Assembly (NCBI GenBank): GCA_041391125.1
Contig: JAWKON010000002.1
Coordinates: 220,553-284,552 of the forward strand
Direction of reading: 5' to 3'
Length of the DNA: 64,000 nt
Source: JACKBC01 sp041391125
GTDB taxonomy: Bacteria; Chloroflexota; Anaerolineae; Caldilineales; Caldilineaceae
The position numbers and the translations under genes are program-made. Shown one piece after another: positions 34,058 through 42,958 of this stretch (within the stretch, counting starts at the first letter, position 1; each line of letters opens with the position of its first letter). The notes under the pieces were generated by a model, which saw only the letters and a list, made by a program, of their open reading frames with translations, was not told the origin of the DNA and ran no database searches.

Positions 34058-37000
34058 CCGCCTTGCCCCCAAACAACTGCGCCCACAAGTCTTAATCACC
34101 CCGCGTCTCCCCTCATACCCCCGCTCCCGCGCGATCTCCGCAAAGTGCTCCAACAAATAGCGGTGGATAAACACATAGCCCCCGCCCACCTTTTTTGCAG
34201 TTCAACTCCTCCGCCGCGTAGTCGAGAAAGCGGGCGTAGTTGAAGCGGCGCATATTGCCCGCCACGCCAGGATCAACCGGACTCTGATGCCGTGCTCGAT
34301 CACGTCAGTCCGCCGTACCACAGGCCGACGATGAGGGTAGCCACGATACCATAACTCAATCCATCGAAGATATCCCGTGCGACGAGCGCTATCAGAACTC
34401 CAACAACGACTCCTCAGGGAGACCAAATTATTATTGATGAACGTATAGTCAACCAGATGCCCTGATTGGGGAGAGTCTTTAGCTCCTGCGTGACAGACTG
34501 AAATCCACCGACTCGCCCACCGGTAGCCCACCCCATCATCCCGCAAATCAGTTCGACCGTTATTCCACCAATTAACCCGTCGAACAGCTCGAACCACAGC
34601 CACCAATCAACCCGACTATCAGCCAACTAATAGTCCTTGGCGTGAATTCTGGCGGGCATTCTGCCAGGACCATTGTAGGGAATCGACCGTGCGTATATGC
34701 TCGTTGTTCCCATGTAGTGTTATTCGGAATGTGCGAATCAGTGCGGCAAGCAGCCCGAAGATCAGACCATTATTTAGCCCGCCAATCAATCCTATCATCA
34801 GCCCGCCAATCAGTCCACTCAATATGCCCCAGAATATATGCATAAGTAATAAGTGTGGAGCTGCACTTCTCCCTTCTACCAACCAACTCGTACCGGTGCC
34901 AGCCAGAAAAATAGTCTGGTTGCGGCGCATGCATGTTGTACGCCAGCCAGGCCAACCATTGGTGGCCTGTTCTTCGCTATAAGGTGGAGATTTGCGCAGC
35001 TCGCCCATCATACATCCTCCCTTGCATGACGAAACATACGCGCCCTGTAGGCGTCTAACAATTGGCGGCGACGGACCACAGCGCTGTTTTCTTCTTCGCG
35101 GATTAGGTCATCTCCGGAGAGGCCGTGATAAGCGCGCGCCATTAGGTTGAGCCAGAGGGGCGAGCGGGCGTCAAAGCGCATGGCCGTTTCGCGGCGCAGC
35201 AAATGGCGCAGACCGGCCAGTTGGTCGCCCAGCGCCGCCAGATAGGCGTCCACTTGCTCATCGCTCAGCTCGGTCAGGCGGATGGCCGTGTTGAGCGCCA
35301 GCCGCACGGGGCAGGCCACATACTCCTTGAGCCGGCAGCAGACCAGCAGCCCGCTCAGGTTGCGCGCCAGCACGTAATCGTTAATGGCCTCGACGCAGCG
35401 GGCGCGCAGGGCGGCGCTAGTCTCGTCCAGCCCGTCCAGCATGGGCAGCAGATGGCCGGTGGCCAGCAGCTTGCGCCCCTCCACCTGCGGAATCTGGTAT
35501 TGGAGGCTCATCTGTTTGGCCAGCCAATCTTCCAACTGCGGGAAGTCGGGCGACCACGACGAAAGGTTGAAGACCACCGGCACGGGCTGCGGCGCCACAT
35601 TCCCTTCTGCATTTTGGATGTGCTCCAGCAGCGTGCGCGTCAGGTTGAGCATGGAGGTGGTTTTGCCCGCCCCCGGCTCGCCCAGAATCAGCAGCGAGCC
35701 GCCGTGTTCGTCAAAGACGTCGGCCACGCTCTGCTCCGGCGGCAGCGGCTGGCTGGGCGCTCCCGGCCGCTCAATTTGCGTCCCAATCGGCCCCCAGGGG
35801 CTGGCCACCGCTTCGTGCATCATCTCCACACCCAAATCGTAGAGCGTCTGCCGAAAGACCGACTGCTCCAGTACGCCATCGATCCAGAATTGCTGCACTT
35901 TGCGGCGCAGAATGTCCAAGCCAAGCGGGTGGCGGGTGGCGGGTTTGCGGGTGGGGGCGTGGCGAACCCATAAACGGCGGGGCGGGGGATGGGTTTGGTT
36001 TCGTCGAAGATGGCGGCGCTGGCGTCTACGGCAAAGAGACGGCCATCGGGCGCCCGCATGTGCAGCATGGGCGTGGCCCATTCGGTGCTGTGCGGGTCGG
36101 CAAAGCTGAGGCCGCTGCGGGCGGCAGTCACCGCCACATCCACCGGGTTGCCGCGGGCCAGGGCATCGTAAAAGAGGCGGGCAAATTCCAGGGCGGCGCG
36201 GTCCGAAATGTCAAACTGCATGGAGATGACCGCCGGAATGCCGCGGCGGGTCAGCACCGCGCCCACGCTGGAGAAGAGTTCGGCGTCGCCGGTGCGCCCG
36301 CCTTCGCAGGCGTTGAGAAAGGCCAGCCGCAGCGTGGCGTGGCCGGAAAAGAGCCGCCCCAATTGGGTGGCGGACATGCTGTGCAGCTTGCCCGCCGCGT
36401 CGCAAAAGGCCAGCCGCCCTTCGCTGGTCAGCGGGTCAAAATTGCCGTGGCCCACAAAGTGAAAGACGTGCCACGGTCCCTGCTCCAGCGCCGCTTGCAG
36501 CGCCCGCCACGTGCCGTCCGCCACCCAATGCAGCTCCACATCGCCCCGCTCCAGCCGATGTTCCAGGGCGTGGGCAATGCGCGCCTGCTCGGCTCGCACG
36601 TCCAGCCGCGGCAGGTCCGTGGGGTCGGCCACCATGCCCAGAATGCGCAGCGGCGGCTTGACGGTCAATACGTCGCGGTCGCGGGCCAGCGCCACGTAGC
36701 GGGTCAGCGGCGTCTCGCGCAGCAGGCACACGTGGTCGCCCTCCTGCGCATCGAAGAGAAATTCCCAGGGCAGCACCGCCACCTCCGGCGCCTCAATGCG
36801 CAAACGCAGGCGCAGCCCCATTCCCCGTTCGCGCGCCCGCAGCAGGCTGCTGCTGTAGGCGTCGCGCACGCCGCCCACGATCAGCGCGTCAAAAAGGCGC
36901 TGGCCAATGGCGCGGGCGGCCGGTGGCGCGGCGCACGCCAATCAGCTCGTTCAACTGCTGGCGCAGCGCTTCGTCGTTGATGGGGATGGCCGCGGCCGCG

Positions 37001-37098
37001 CTCGGTTCACCGCCGGCGGCGGCGCGGATCACCGAGATGGGGTATGTGTTTCCATCGCCTGCACCGATGTGCAGTTCAAAATCCAGATAGTCGTCCAT
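33968..37098 (-). CDS. CHAT protease - NACHT NTPase - transmembrane STAND protein (frameshifted)
   Basis: Modular protein of about 1,000 residues. A short N-terminal segment (MDDYLDFELHIGAGDGNTYP from ATG 37098) leads after an indel into a CHAT caspase-like domain: VLPWEFLFD, catalytic His in WHVFHFVGHGNF (about nt 36450), catalytic Cys in LAFLNACEGGRTGDAELFSS (about 36307), and GIPAVISMQFDISDRAALEF. A Pro-rich linker encoded by a GGCGGGT repeat follows. Next comes a NACHT module: QFWIDGVLEQSVF, P-loop LLILGEPGAGKTTSML (about 35690-35645), FNLSSWSPDFPQLEDWLAKQ, Walker B LLPMLDGLDE (about 35440). Then YSEEQ with WLAWLAYNM, hydrophobic IFWGILSGLIGGLMIGLIGG repeats, and a C-terminal VGGGYVFIHRYLLEHFAEIA block. 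At least five indels; the end is uncertain (34102 or 33968). Confidence 0.85.
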
Positions 37099-37198
37099 GA
37101 GAGGCCGGGGGGTGTGGTTGGTGGTGCTACTGGTGTCGATGGGTATAGAGTATACTGGAGAAATTGGTTTGAGGCAAGGGGTGGAAAATGGCGGTCGA

Positions 37199-37473
37199 GC
37201 GGAGGGCGGTTCTCGTTGATCGGGTTGTCACAGCATATGTGACCTACGTTAAAGCGGCGCATCGTGGTCTTGTAGGTCACTCTTGCAGAGTGACAACGTC
37301 CGCACGACGAGAGCGGCTCTCGTTAACCGGGTTTGTCACACAGCATGTGTGACCTGCGATGCTACGTTAAAGCGGCGCATCGTGGTCTTGTAGGTCACTC
37401 TTGCAGAGTGACAACGTCCGCACGACGAGAGCGGCTCTCGTTAACCGGGTTTGTCACACAGCATGTGTGACCT
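37199..37473. repeat. 119-bp tandem repeat containing GTAGGTCACTC palindromes
   Basis: The unit starting GCGGCGCATCGTGGTCTTGT at 37253 repeats at 37372 (period 119) nearly without change, and a diverged partial unit precedes it. Each unit holds the GTAGGTCACTCTTGCAGAGT palindrome and a second one, GTCACACAGCATGTGTGAC. It fills the gap between the CHAT-NACHT and murJ genes. Confidence 0.88.
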
Positions 37474-37487
37474 ACGATTTACTTGTC

Positions 37488-39083
37488 CTACTTGAGACGC
37501 GCCACAACCATGCGCACCAGATCCTGCAATTCGCGCACGCCCAGCAGGTGGAGCAGCGCTGCATAAACCAACACGCCTGCGCCGCCACTAATGGCCAGGT
37601 TGAGCAGATCGCCCAGCAGGTTGAGGGGCAGTTGTGGCGGCAAAAATAGGCCCACGGCATAGATGGCGGCGGCCATGCCCAACGCCGCCGTCAGAATGGC
37701 CAGACCGCTGCGCGTGGTTTGGGCGTTGAGCCGGCCCACGCGCCAGGTCAGCAGCGCCAACATGACCAGGGCGTGCGCCGCCTGTTTGGCCGAGTCGGCC
37801 CAGATCAGGCCGTAGTAGCCCAGGCCATCCAGCAGGGCAAAGGCCACCAGCACGTAGACCCCTACGCTGAGCACGCCGACCAGCGCCGGTCCCAGCGTGT
37901 TGTTGCGGGCATAGAATGCATAGTTGAGCGGGAAATCGATGGCGGCAAAGAGCATGCCGACCAGGTAAATGTGCAGCGCCGAGACGACCTGCGCGGTGTC
38001 GGAGGGCTGGAAGCGGCCATGCTCAAAGATGATGCGCGTAATCGGTTCGCCCAGCAAATAGAGCCCGACGGCGGCGGGTGCGATCAGCAGCAGCACGGTG
38101 CGCAGCCCGCGGCCCAAGGTGGCGCGATAGGCCGCTTCGTCGCGATTGGCAAAGTGCTGGCTCAAGCGGGGCAGGGCGGCCAGCGCAATGGCCACGCTGA
38201 TCAGCCCCAGCGGGAGCTGTTGCAGGGTGGTGGCGTTTTGCATCCAGGCAATGCTCTGCACGTTGGCGCCGCTGGCCAGCCGCCGGTCCAGCCCGACCTG
38301 AAAGGCGGAGACCAGCTCGATGCCCGCAATGGGGATGTAGAGCAGCACAATTTTACGCAAGGCCGGGTGACGCCAATCAAACGCCAGGCGCATGGCGTGG
38401 CCCACCGTGCGCAGCCATTGGCGCAGGTCCCAGGCCATCATGACAAATTGGGCCAGGCTGCCCAGCAAAATGCCGATGACCAGGCTGGTGATGCCCATGC
38501 GCCCGGCCAGCAGCGGCGCCGCAATAATGATGCCCAAATTATAGACAGCGCTAGAGAGGGCCGGAAAAGTAAAGCGCTGTAGCGTGTAAAGGATGCCGGT
38601 GAGCACGCCGGCCATGCCAAAAAACCAGATGGCGGGCAGGATCAGCCGGATCATGCGCACAGTGAGCGGCAGCAGCGTGGGGTCCCATTCGTCAAAGTTG
38701 CCGCCGGCCAAGAGCGTGGCCATTGCGGCGCCAGCAGTTCTAAAATGAGCAGCAGCAGCGCCAGCACCACCACAAAGAGGCTGATGATCATGCTGACCAC
38801 GCGACAAATTCGCGCCGCGCGGTCGAATATATTCGCTCAGCGTGGGCACCAGCGCCGCCCAACATGCCGCCGATCAGGAAATCGTACACAATGGTGGGCG
38901 CCAGGCTGGCCACGCGAAAGGCGCTTACCTCGCCCGTGGCGCCAAACCAGGTCGCGATGACCATTTCGCGCAGCAGGCCCAGCACGCGGCTGGCCACGTT
39001 GCCCAAAGAGATCAGGCCGGCGTTGCGCGCTAGGCTGAATTGGGTTCGCTTGTGATTTCGGAAGGCAGGGTCGTTTCGGTCAT
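37488..39083 (-). CDS. murJ: Lipid II flippase MurJ (frameshifted at the N terminus)
   Basis: Polytopic inner-membrane protein that flips lipid II for peptidoglycan synthesis. From ATG 39083 the start MTETTLPSEITSEPNSA passes by an indel into LGNVASRVLGLLREMVIATW, FGATGEVSAFRVASLAPTIV and YDFLIGGMLG (typical MurJ TM1-2), then after another indel LVPTLSEYIRP, and the long 453-residue frame with LPAIWFFGMAGVLTGILYTL, FTFPALSSAVYNLGIIIAAP, LPLGLISVAIALAALPRLSQ, ALHIYLVGMLFAAIDFPLNY AFYARNNT. Around 14 hydrophobic segments are visible. The presence of MurJ points to a peptidoglycan-containing cell. Confidence 0.93.
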
Positions 39084-39197
39084 GCGGGGAATTGTAGCAC
39101 AGGATGGGGTGGGGAGGAGATTGGGGGAGGGGGTGAATGCAGGATTGGGGGGAGGGCCGCTCCTCTCCTCATACGTATCAAGTTAAGGGGTAGCGAA

Positions 39198-39330
39198 GGC
39201 GTGAGACGAGTGCCGGTCGAGTAGCTGCGGCAGTTGGCAGCGTATCGAGACCAAACGGGTCGACCCGCTCACTCTGGTTTCGATACGGCTGCGAACTACA
39301 GCAGCCTACTCAACCGCCATTCGCTACCTC
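39198..39330. repeat. GCCGGTCGAGTAG element, copy 1
   Basis: Palindromic element of about 130 bp: GTGCCGGTCGAGTAGCTGCG, CGTATCGAGACCAAACGGGT, then TGGTTTCGATACGGC and CTACTCAACCG. The two halves are imperfect reverse complements. Copies lie at 43988, 48018, 55262 and (partial) 57951. Confidence 0.85.
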
Positions 39331-39387
39331 GTCCAGCCGCGAAAATGCCTTACCTTGGTACATATGGAGAGGAGAGGCCCCGCTATT

Positions 39388-40449
39388 TTACCAAGTGCCT
39401 ATAGCTTCCTGGCCGGCGATTTCTAATTTACGGAATTCGCGCGGATCCTGATCCACGCCGGGGTAACCGGCTTCTGCCAGTTCTTCCAGGAATTTGTTGG
39501 TCTGCATGGCGGCGGCGCAGCCCTGGCCGACGCTGGTGGCCACCTGCTTGAAGACTTTGTCCATAATCTCGCCGCCGGCCATAATGCCCGGCACGTTGGT
39601 GCGCGTAAAGCGGTCGGTGATCAGATGGCCGTCTTCGTCCAGGTCGAACTTACCCTTGAGGATTTCATTGTTGGGCAAATGGCCGACAAAGATGAAGACG
39701 CCGTCGGTCTCGATTTCGCTCTCCTCACCTGTCACCGTGTTTTGGAGCTTAGCGCCGGTCACCTTGCCGTCGGCATCGCCCAGCACCTCGGTCATGACAG
39801 AGTTCCATACAAATTCGACCTTCTCATTTTTGAAGGCGCGCTCCTGCAAAATTTTGCTGGCGCGCAGCTCGTCGCGGCGGTGGATAATGCGCACGCGGGT
39901 GGCATATTTGGTCAGGAATAGCCCCTCTTCGACGGCGCTGTCGCCGCCGCCCACCACCACCACATCTTTGCCGCGGAAAAAGAAGCCATCACAAGTGGCG
40001 CAATAGCTGACGCCCTTGCCCGTGTATTCCTTTTCGCCGGGAATTTCCAGATAGCGCGGGCGGGCGCCGGTGCAAAGAATGATGGATTTGGCCACATATT
40101 CCTTGCCATTTTGCGTGCGCACCACAAAGGGATGCTTGTCGGTGGCAATGTCGGTCACATAGTCAAACTCGACGCGGCAGCCAAATTTTTCGGCCTGGTT
40201 CTTCATCTTTTCCACCAGGTCGGGGCCGGTTACGCTTTCGGGAAAGCCGGGATAGTTTTCGACTTCATAGGTGATGCTGACCTGGCCGCCATAGTCATTG
40301 CCCGTAATCAGAATCGGATTCAAATTGGCGCGGGCGGCATAGAGGCCAGCCGTAAAACCGGATGGGCCGCTGCCAATAATGATGACGTTTTCAATGTGGG
40401 GGGCCGCGCCATTGGCGGAGGCGCCGTTGGTTGAAATTTGTGATGTCAT
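39388..40449 (-). CDS. trxB: Thioredoxin-disulfide reductase
   Basis: FAD/NADPH flavoenzyme reducing thioredoxin in the cytosol. Intact, 353 residues with an 18-residue leader. FAD motif IIIGSGPSGFTAGLYAARAN (about 24-43), GGQVSITYEVENYPGFP, redox-active CATC in GVSYCATCDGFFFRGKDVVV (about 147-166), NADPH motif VVGGGDSAVEEGLFLTKYAT, HRRDELRASK, and the C-terminal FAD block GIMAGGEIMDKVFKQVATSV with GQGCAAA. TrxB usually reads AGD; here AGGE is a mild variation. It is a stand-alone gene between two repeats. Confidence 0.96.
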   Translation of the reverse strand: MTSQISTNGASANGAAPHIENVIIIGSGPSGFTAGLYAARANLNPILITGNDYGGQVSITYEVENYPGFPESVTGPDLVEKMKNQAEKFGCRVEFDYVTDIATDKHPFVVRTQNGKEYVAKSIILCTGARPRYLEIPGEKEYTGKGVSYCATCDGFFFRGKDVVVVGGGDSAVEEGLFLTKYATRVRIIHRRDELRASKILQERAFKNEKVEFVWNSVMTEVLGDADGKVTGAKLQNTVTGEESEIETDGVFIFVGHLPNNEILKGKFDLDEDGHLITDRFTRTNVPGIMAGGEIMDKVFKQVATSVGQGCAAAMQTNKFLEELAEAGYPGVDQDPREFRKLEIAGQEAIGTW

Positions 40450-40587
40450 TGCGTTTTCTCCAGCTTGCAGACCGGGCGTACCCCGGCATTTTCAGCAGAA
40501 TTCATTTTTATAATAATTCGCAACCAGTGTAATCAGCTTTCACTACAAAAACTGTAGCGAAGCGTACAGCTTGGGCCTTTTCCTGTA

Positions 40588-40689
40588 GGGCGATTTTCCT
40601 AAATCGCCCCATCGCAGCAAACCAGCGCACTCCATTCGGCGAATAAACCCTATTCGGCAACCAGATTGGGCGGGTTCGGAAACCCGCCC
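40588..40689. repeat. Pair of 9-bp GC-rich hairpins (GGGCGATTT and GGGCGGGTT)
   Basis: GGGCGATTT-TCCT-AAATCGCCC (40588-40609) and GGGCGGGTT-CGGA-AACCCGCCC (40668-40689) lie back to back between trxB and pcs. The first stem also occurs inside the element at 10051-10247. Confidence 0.75.
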
Positions 40690-40693
40690 TACC

Positions 40694-41431
40694 TCAACTC
40701 TCGCGCCGAGTGAATGTGGCGTAAAGGCTAATGGCAATATAGTAAACGGCGAAAATCAGCGACACCCAGACCAGTCGCTTGTCTTCATTAGGATATTGAA
40801 TCAGCATCGTAATGCAGACGGCGCCCCAGAGCAGCGACATGATCATGGTCACTTTTTGAAATTGCTCGGTGCGCGAGGGATAGACATATTTGATGGGCAC
40901 AAAGACCAGAATGGCCAACCCCACGGTGATGAACAGATTGGCCCAAGGCGACAGCCCCAGGAAGAGCAGGTAAAAGGCCAGAATGTTCCAATAGGAAGGA
41001 AAGCCTTTAAAATAATGATCCTCCGTTTTGGCATCGCTTTGGCAAAATTGATAGGCCGATGCGATCATCACGCAGAAGACGCCGAAGAGCGCAAAACGCG
41101 GCGGCAAAAAGTCAGCTTCATAAATAAAGAAGGCCGGAATAATCACATAATTCAAAAAGTCGATCATGTTGTCCAGCAGGGCGCCGTCAAACTGGGGCGC
41201 CACTTCTTTGACGCGCGCCCGCCGCGCCAACAGGCCATCAAATGAATCGACAAAAGTAGCCGCCGCCATCCAGGCAAAGGCGGCCAGCCAATCGTGATTG
41301 GTAATCGCCAGGATGGCCAAAAAGCCCCAAATAGCGCCGCTGGCCGTAAAAAAATGCGTTCCCCAGGCAAACAGCTTGTTGCGCTTGGATGGGGACCACT
41401 GCTCCTCGGTTGCTGCCAATAAATTTTCCAT
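40694..41431 (-). CDS. pcs: Phosphatidylcholine synthase (CDP-alcohol phosphatidyltransferase)
   Basis: Inner-membrane enzyme of 245 residues, intact. The CDP-alcohol phosphotransferase motif is spread over DSFDGLLARRARVKEVAPQF and DGALLDNMIDFLNY (DGxxAR...GxxxDxxxD, about residues 65-96). The neighbouring LFAWGTHFFTASGAIWGFLA, IIPAFFIYEADFLPPRFALF, KTEDHYFKGFPSYWNILAFY and FVPIKYVYPSR are hallmarks of the Pcs branch, which condenses CDP-diacylglycerol with choline, rather than of PgsA or PssA. Six or more hydrophobic segments are present. The precise alcohol substrate is inferred from family resemblance. Confidence 0.82.
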   Translation of the reverse strand: MENLLAATEEQWSPSKRNKLFAWGTHFFTASGAIWGFLAILAITNHDWLAAFAWMAAATFVDSFDGLLARRARVKEVAPQFDGALLDNMIDFLNYVIIPAFFIYEADFLPPRFALFGVFCVMIASAYQFCQSDAKTEDHYFKGFPSYWNILAFYLLFLGLSPWANLFITVGLAILVFVPIKYVYPSRTEQFQKVTMIMSLLWGAVCITMLIQYPNEDKRLVWVSLIFAVYYIAISLYATFTRRES

Positions 41432-41695
41432 CTAACCTGGTACTCTCCACATCAATAGGCAGATGCCTCTGCAACTATATTTCAATCTGATTGAGTCCCG
41501 GATTTTTGCCGGTGTGCAAAATTCCGAGTCTCAATTCAACCGCAGTATAGAAATCCAAATTCCTCTCTCTGAGCGTATGCAATATTGTAGAATGAATTAT
41601 CAATTTGCACAACAATTATGTAATCTTTCAGCAAAGCGATGTAGCGGGTGGCGAGTGGCGGGTAGCGGATCTGGTGTTTCATTCTTTTTAGGTGC

Positions 41696-41725
41696 TTGCT
41701 CAAAGCACAAAGTTTGTGCTATACT
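41696..41725 (+). promoter_or_regulatory. Promoter of tRNA-Arg
   Basis: TTGCTC at 41696-41701, an 18-bp spacer and TATACT at 41720-41725 precede the mature tRNA by 29 bp. Confidence 0.6.
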
Positions 41726-41754
41726 GACTTTGCAATTTAAAGTATAGAGAGTTT

Positions 41755-41828
41755 GCCCCAGTAGCTCAGTGGATTAGAGCATCTGACTTCGGATCAGAGG
41801 GTCGTGGGTTCGAATCCTACCTGGGGTA
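41755..41828 (+). tRNA. tRNA-Arg (anticodon TCG)
   Basis: Cloverleaf: acceptor GCCCCAG/CTGGGGT (first pair G-U), D-arm GCTC..GAGC, anticodon stem TCTGA/TCAGA with loop CTTCGGA (anticodon TCG, reading CGA and other CGN), T-arm GTGGG-TTCGAAT-CCTAC, discriminator A. CCA is not encoded. Confidence 0.95.
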
Positions 41829-41832
41829 CACA

Positions 41833-41878
41833 AACAGCGCAGCTTTTCACATTTGAGATGAGGCTGCGCTGTTTTTTT
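41833..41878 (+). terminator. Rho-independent terminator of tRNA-Arg
   Basis: AACAGCGCAGC (41833-41843) pairs with GCTGCGCTGTT (41863-41873), followed by a run of seven Ts (41872-41878). It begins 5 bp after the tRNA. Confidence 0.9.
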
Positions 41879-41884
41879 GATACA

Positions 41885-41990
41885 CCCCTCCCTGGCCCTC
41901 CCCTGGCCGCTGCGCTAGGGGCGGGGACTACGCCGCCTGCGGCGGCGATTGAAGCTCCTCCCCCTTGAGGGGGAAGTTGGGAGGGGGGCT
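41885..41990. repeat. CCCTCCC / CTTGAGGGGGA inverted repeat
   Basis: CCCCTCCCTGGCCCTCCCCT and CTCCTCCCCCTTGAGGGGGA are the same word set that forms the in-frame insert in larC (27320-27415) and a related block at 55450-55512. Confidence 0.7.
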
Positions 41991-42037
41991 AACGGCTGGA
42001 TCATTACGACAATCGATGCATTTCGAAAGGAGACCGT

Positions 42038-42958
42038 ATGAAGAGTAATCGCATTTACGCTATGGAACTGGTTCGCTCTTTTCAGGTGGGCCAACTGGGC
42101 CGGCGCGACTTTCTCAAACGCATGACCGCCGTTTTGGGCAGCGCCGCCGCCGCCAACATGGTGCTGGCCGCCTGTCAACCATTGCAGCCCGAAGGCGCGG
42201 TGCCGCCCGTCACCAAAGCCGAGTCCGGCGGTGAGGGAGAGGGAAGCGGCGCTGCTGCCGTAAGCGCGGCCGGTCTCATGACCAGCCTGGTCGATTACCC
42301 CGATGTGGACGATGGTACGCTTATGGGCTATCTGGCCCGGCCCGAAGGCGATGAACCAGCGCCGGCCGTAGTGGTCATCCAGGAGTGGTGGGGGCTGAAC
42401 GACCACATTATGGATGTGGCCAATCGGCTGGCCCACGAGGGTTATGTGGCGCTGGCGCCCGATCTTTATCACGGTGAGGTGGCCACTGAACCCGATGAAG
42501 CGCGCAAGCTGGTCATGGCGCTGGATATGCCGGCCGCGGTGCGTGAAATTGGCCAGGCCATTGCCTATTTGCTAGATCAGGATTATGTCTCGGGTGACAA
42601 AGTGGGCATCACCGGCTTCTGCATGGGCGGCGGCTTGACGCTGCAAACCGCGCTGGTCAACGAGTCGCTGGCCGTGGCCATTCCGTGGTATGGCAGCCCG
42701 CTATCGGCCGAGGATGCCGGCAAGGTCACGGCGCCGGTGCTGGGTCTCTATGGCGGCGCCGATCAGGGCATTCCGGTGGATGCGGTAAAGGGGATGGAGG
42801 AGGGGCTCAACGCTGCGGGCATTCCCAGCCAGATCATCATTTACGATGGCGCGCCCCACGCCTTTTTCAATGACACGCGTGAGAGCTACACACCTGCCGC
42901 CGCTGATGATGCCTGGCCGCGCGCTTTGCAGTGGCTGAACACCTATCTGAGATCCTAA
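42038..42958 (+). CDS. Dienelactone hydrolase family protein, exported (Tat/lipobox)
   Basis: Alpha/beta hydrolase, intact, 306 residues. The N terminus has LGRRDFLKRM, a twin-arginine motif, and then AAAANMVLAAC, a lipobox whose Cys (about residue 46) is followed by an Ala/Glu/Gly linker, so a lipid-anchored extracytoplasmic enzyme is likely. Catalytic triad: Cys in VGITGFCMGGGLTLQTA (about residue 195), Asp in LYGGADQGIP, His in IIYDGAPHAFFND. VVVIQEWWGLNDHIMDVANR is the usual oxyanion-side block. RBS GAAAGGAGA. The stop overlaps the next gene as TAATG. Confidence 0.92.
   Translation: MKSNRIYAMELVRSFQVGQLGRRDFLKRMTAVLGSAAAANMVLAACQPLQPEGAVPPVTKAESGGEGEGSGAAAVSAAGLMTSLVDYPDVDDGTLMGYLARPEGDEPAPAVVVIQEWWGLNDHIMDVANRLAHEGYVALAPDLYHGEVATEPDEARKLVMALDMPAAVREIGQAIAYLLDQDYVSGDKVGITGFCMGGGLTLQTALVNESLAVAIPWYGSPLSAEDAGKVTAPVLGLYGGADQGIPVDAVKGMEEGLNAAGIPSQIIIYDGAPHAFFNDTRESYTPAAADDAWPRALQWLNTYLRS

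Noticed and set aside
34970..35011. GGGAGG followed by ATGATG at the end of the NACHT frame, suggesting a separate downstream membrane-protein gene
   Set aside because: The WLAWLAYNM and NQTIFLAG blocks that follow NACHT in this family span the junction in neighbouring frames, so one interrupted chain is the better explanation.
37253..37473. Possible CRISPR array in the 119-bp tandem repeats
   Set aside because: The units repeat as a whole with no alternating unique spacers, and no cas genes are present.
40543..40737. Small minus-strand open frame of 64 codons between trxB and pcs
   Set aside because: It is composed almost entirely of the two GC-rich hairpin repeats and shows no protein-like conservation.
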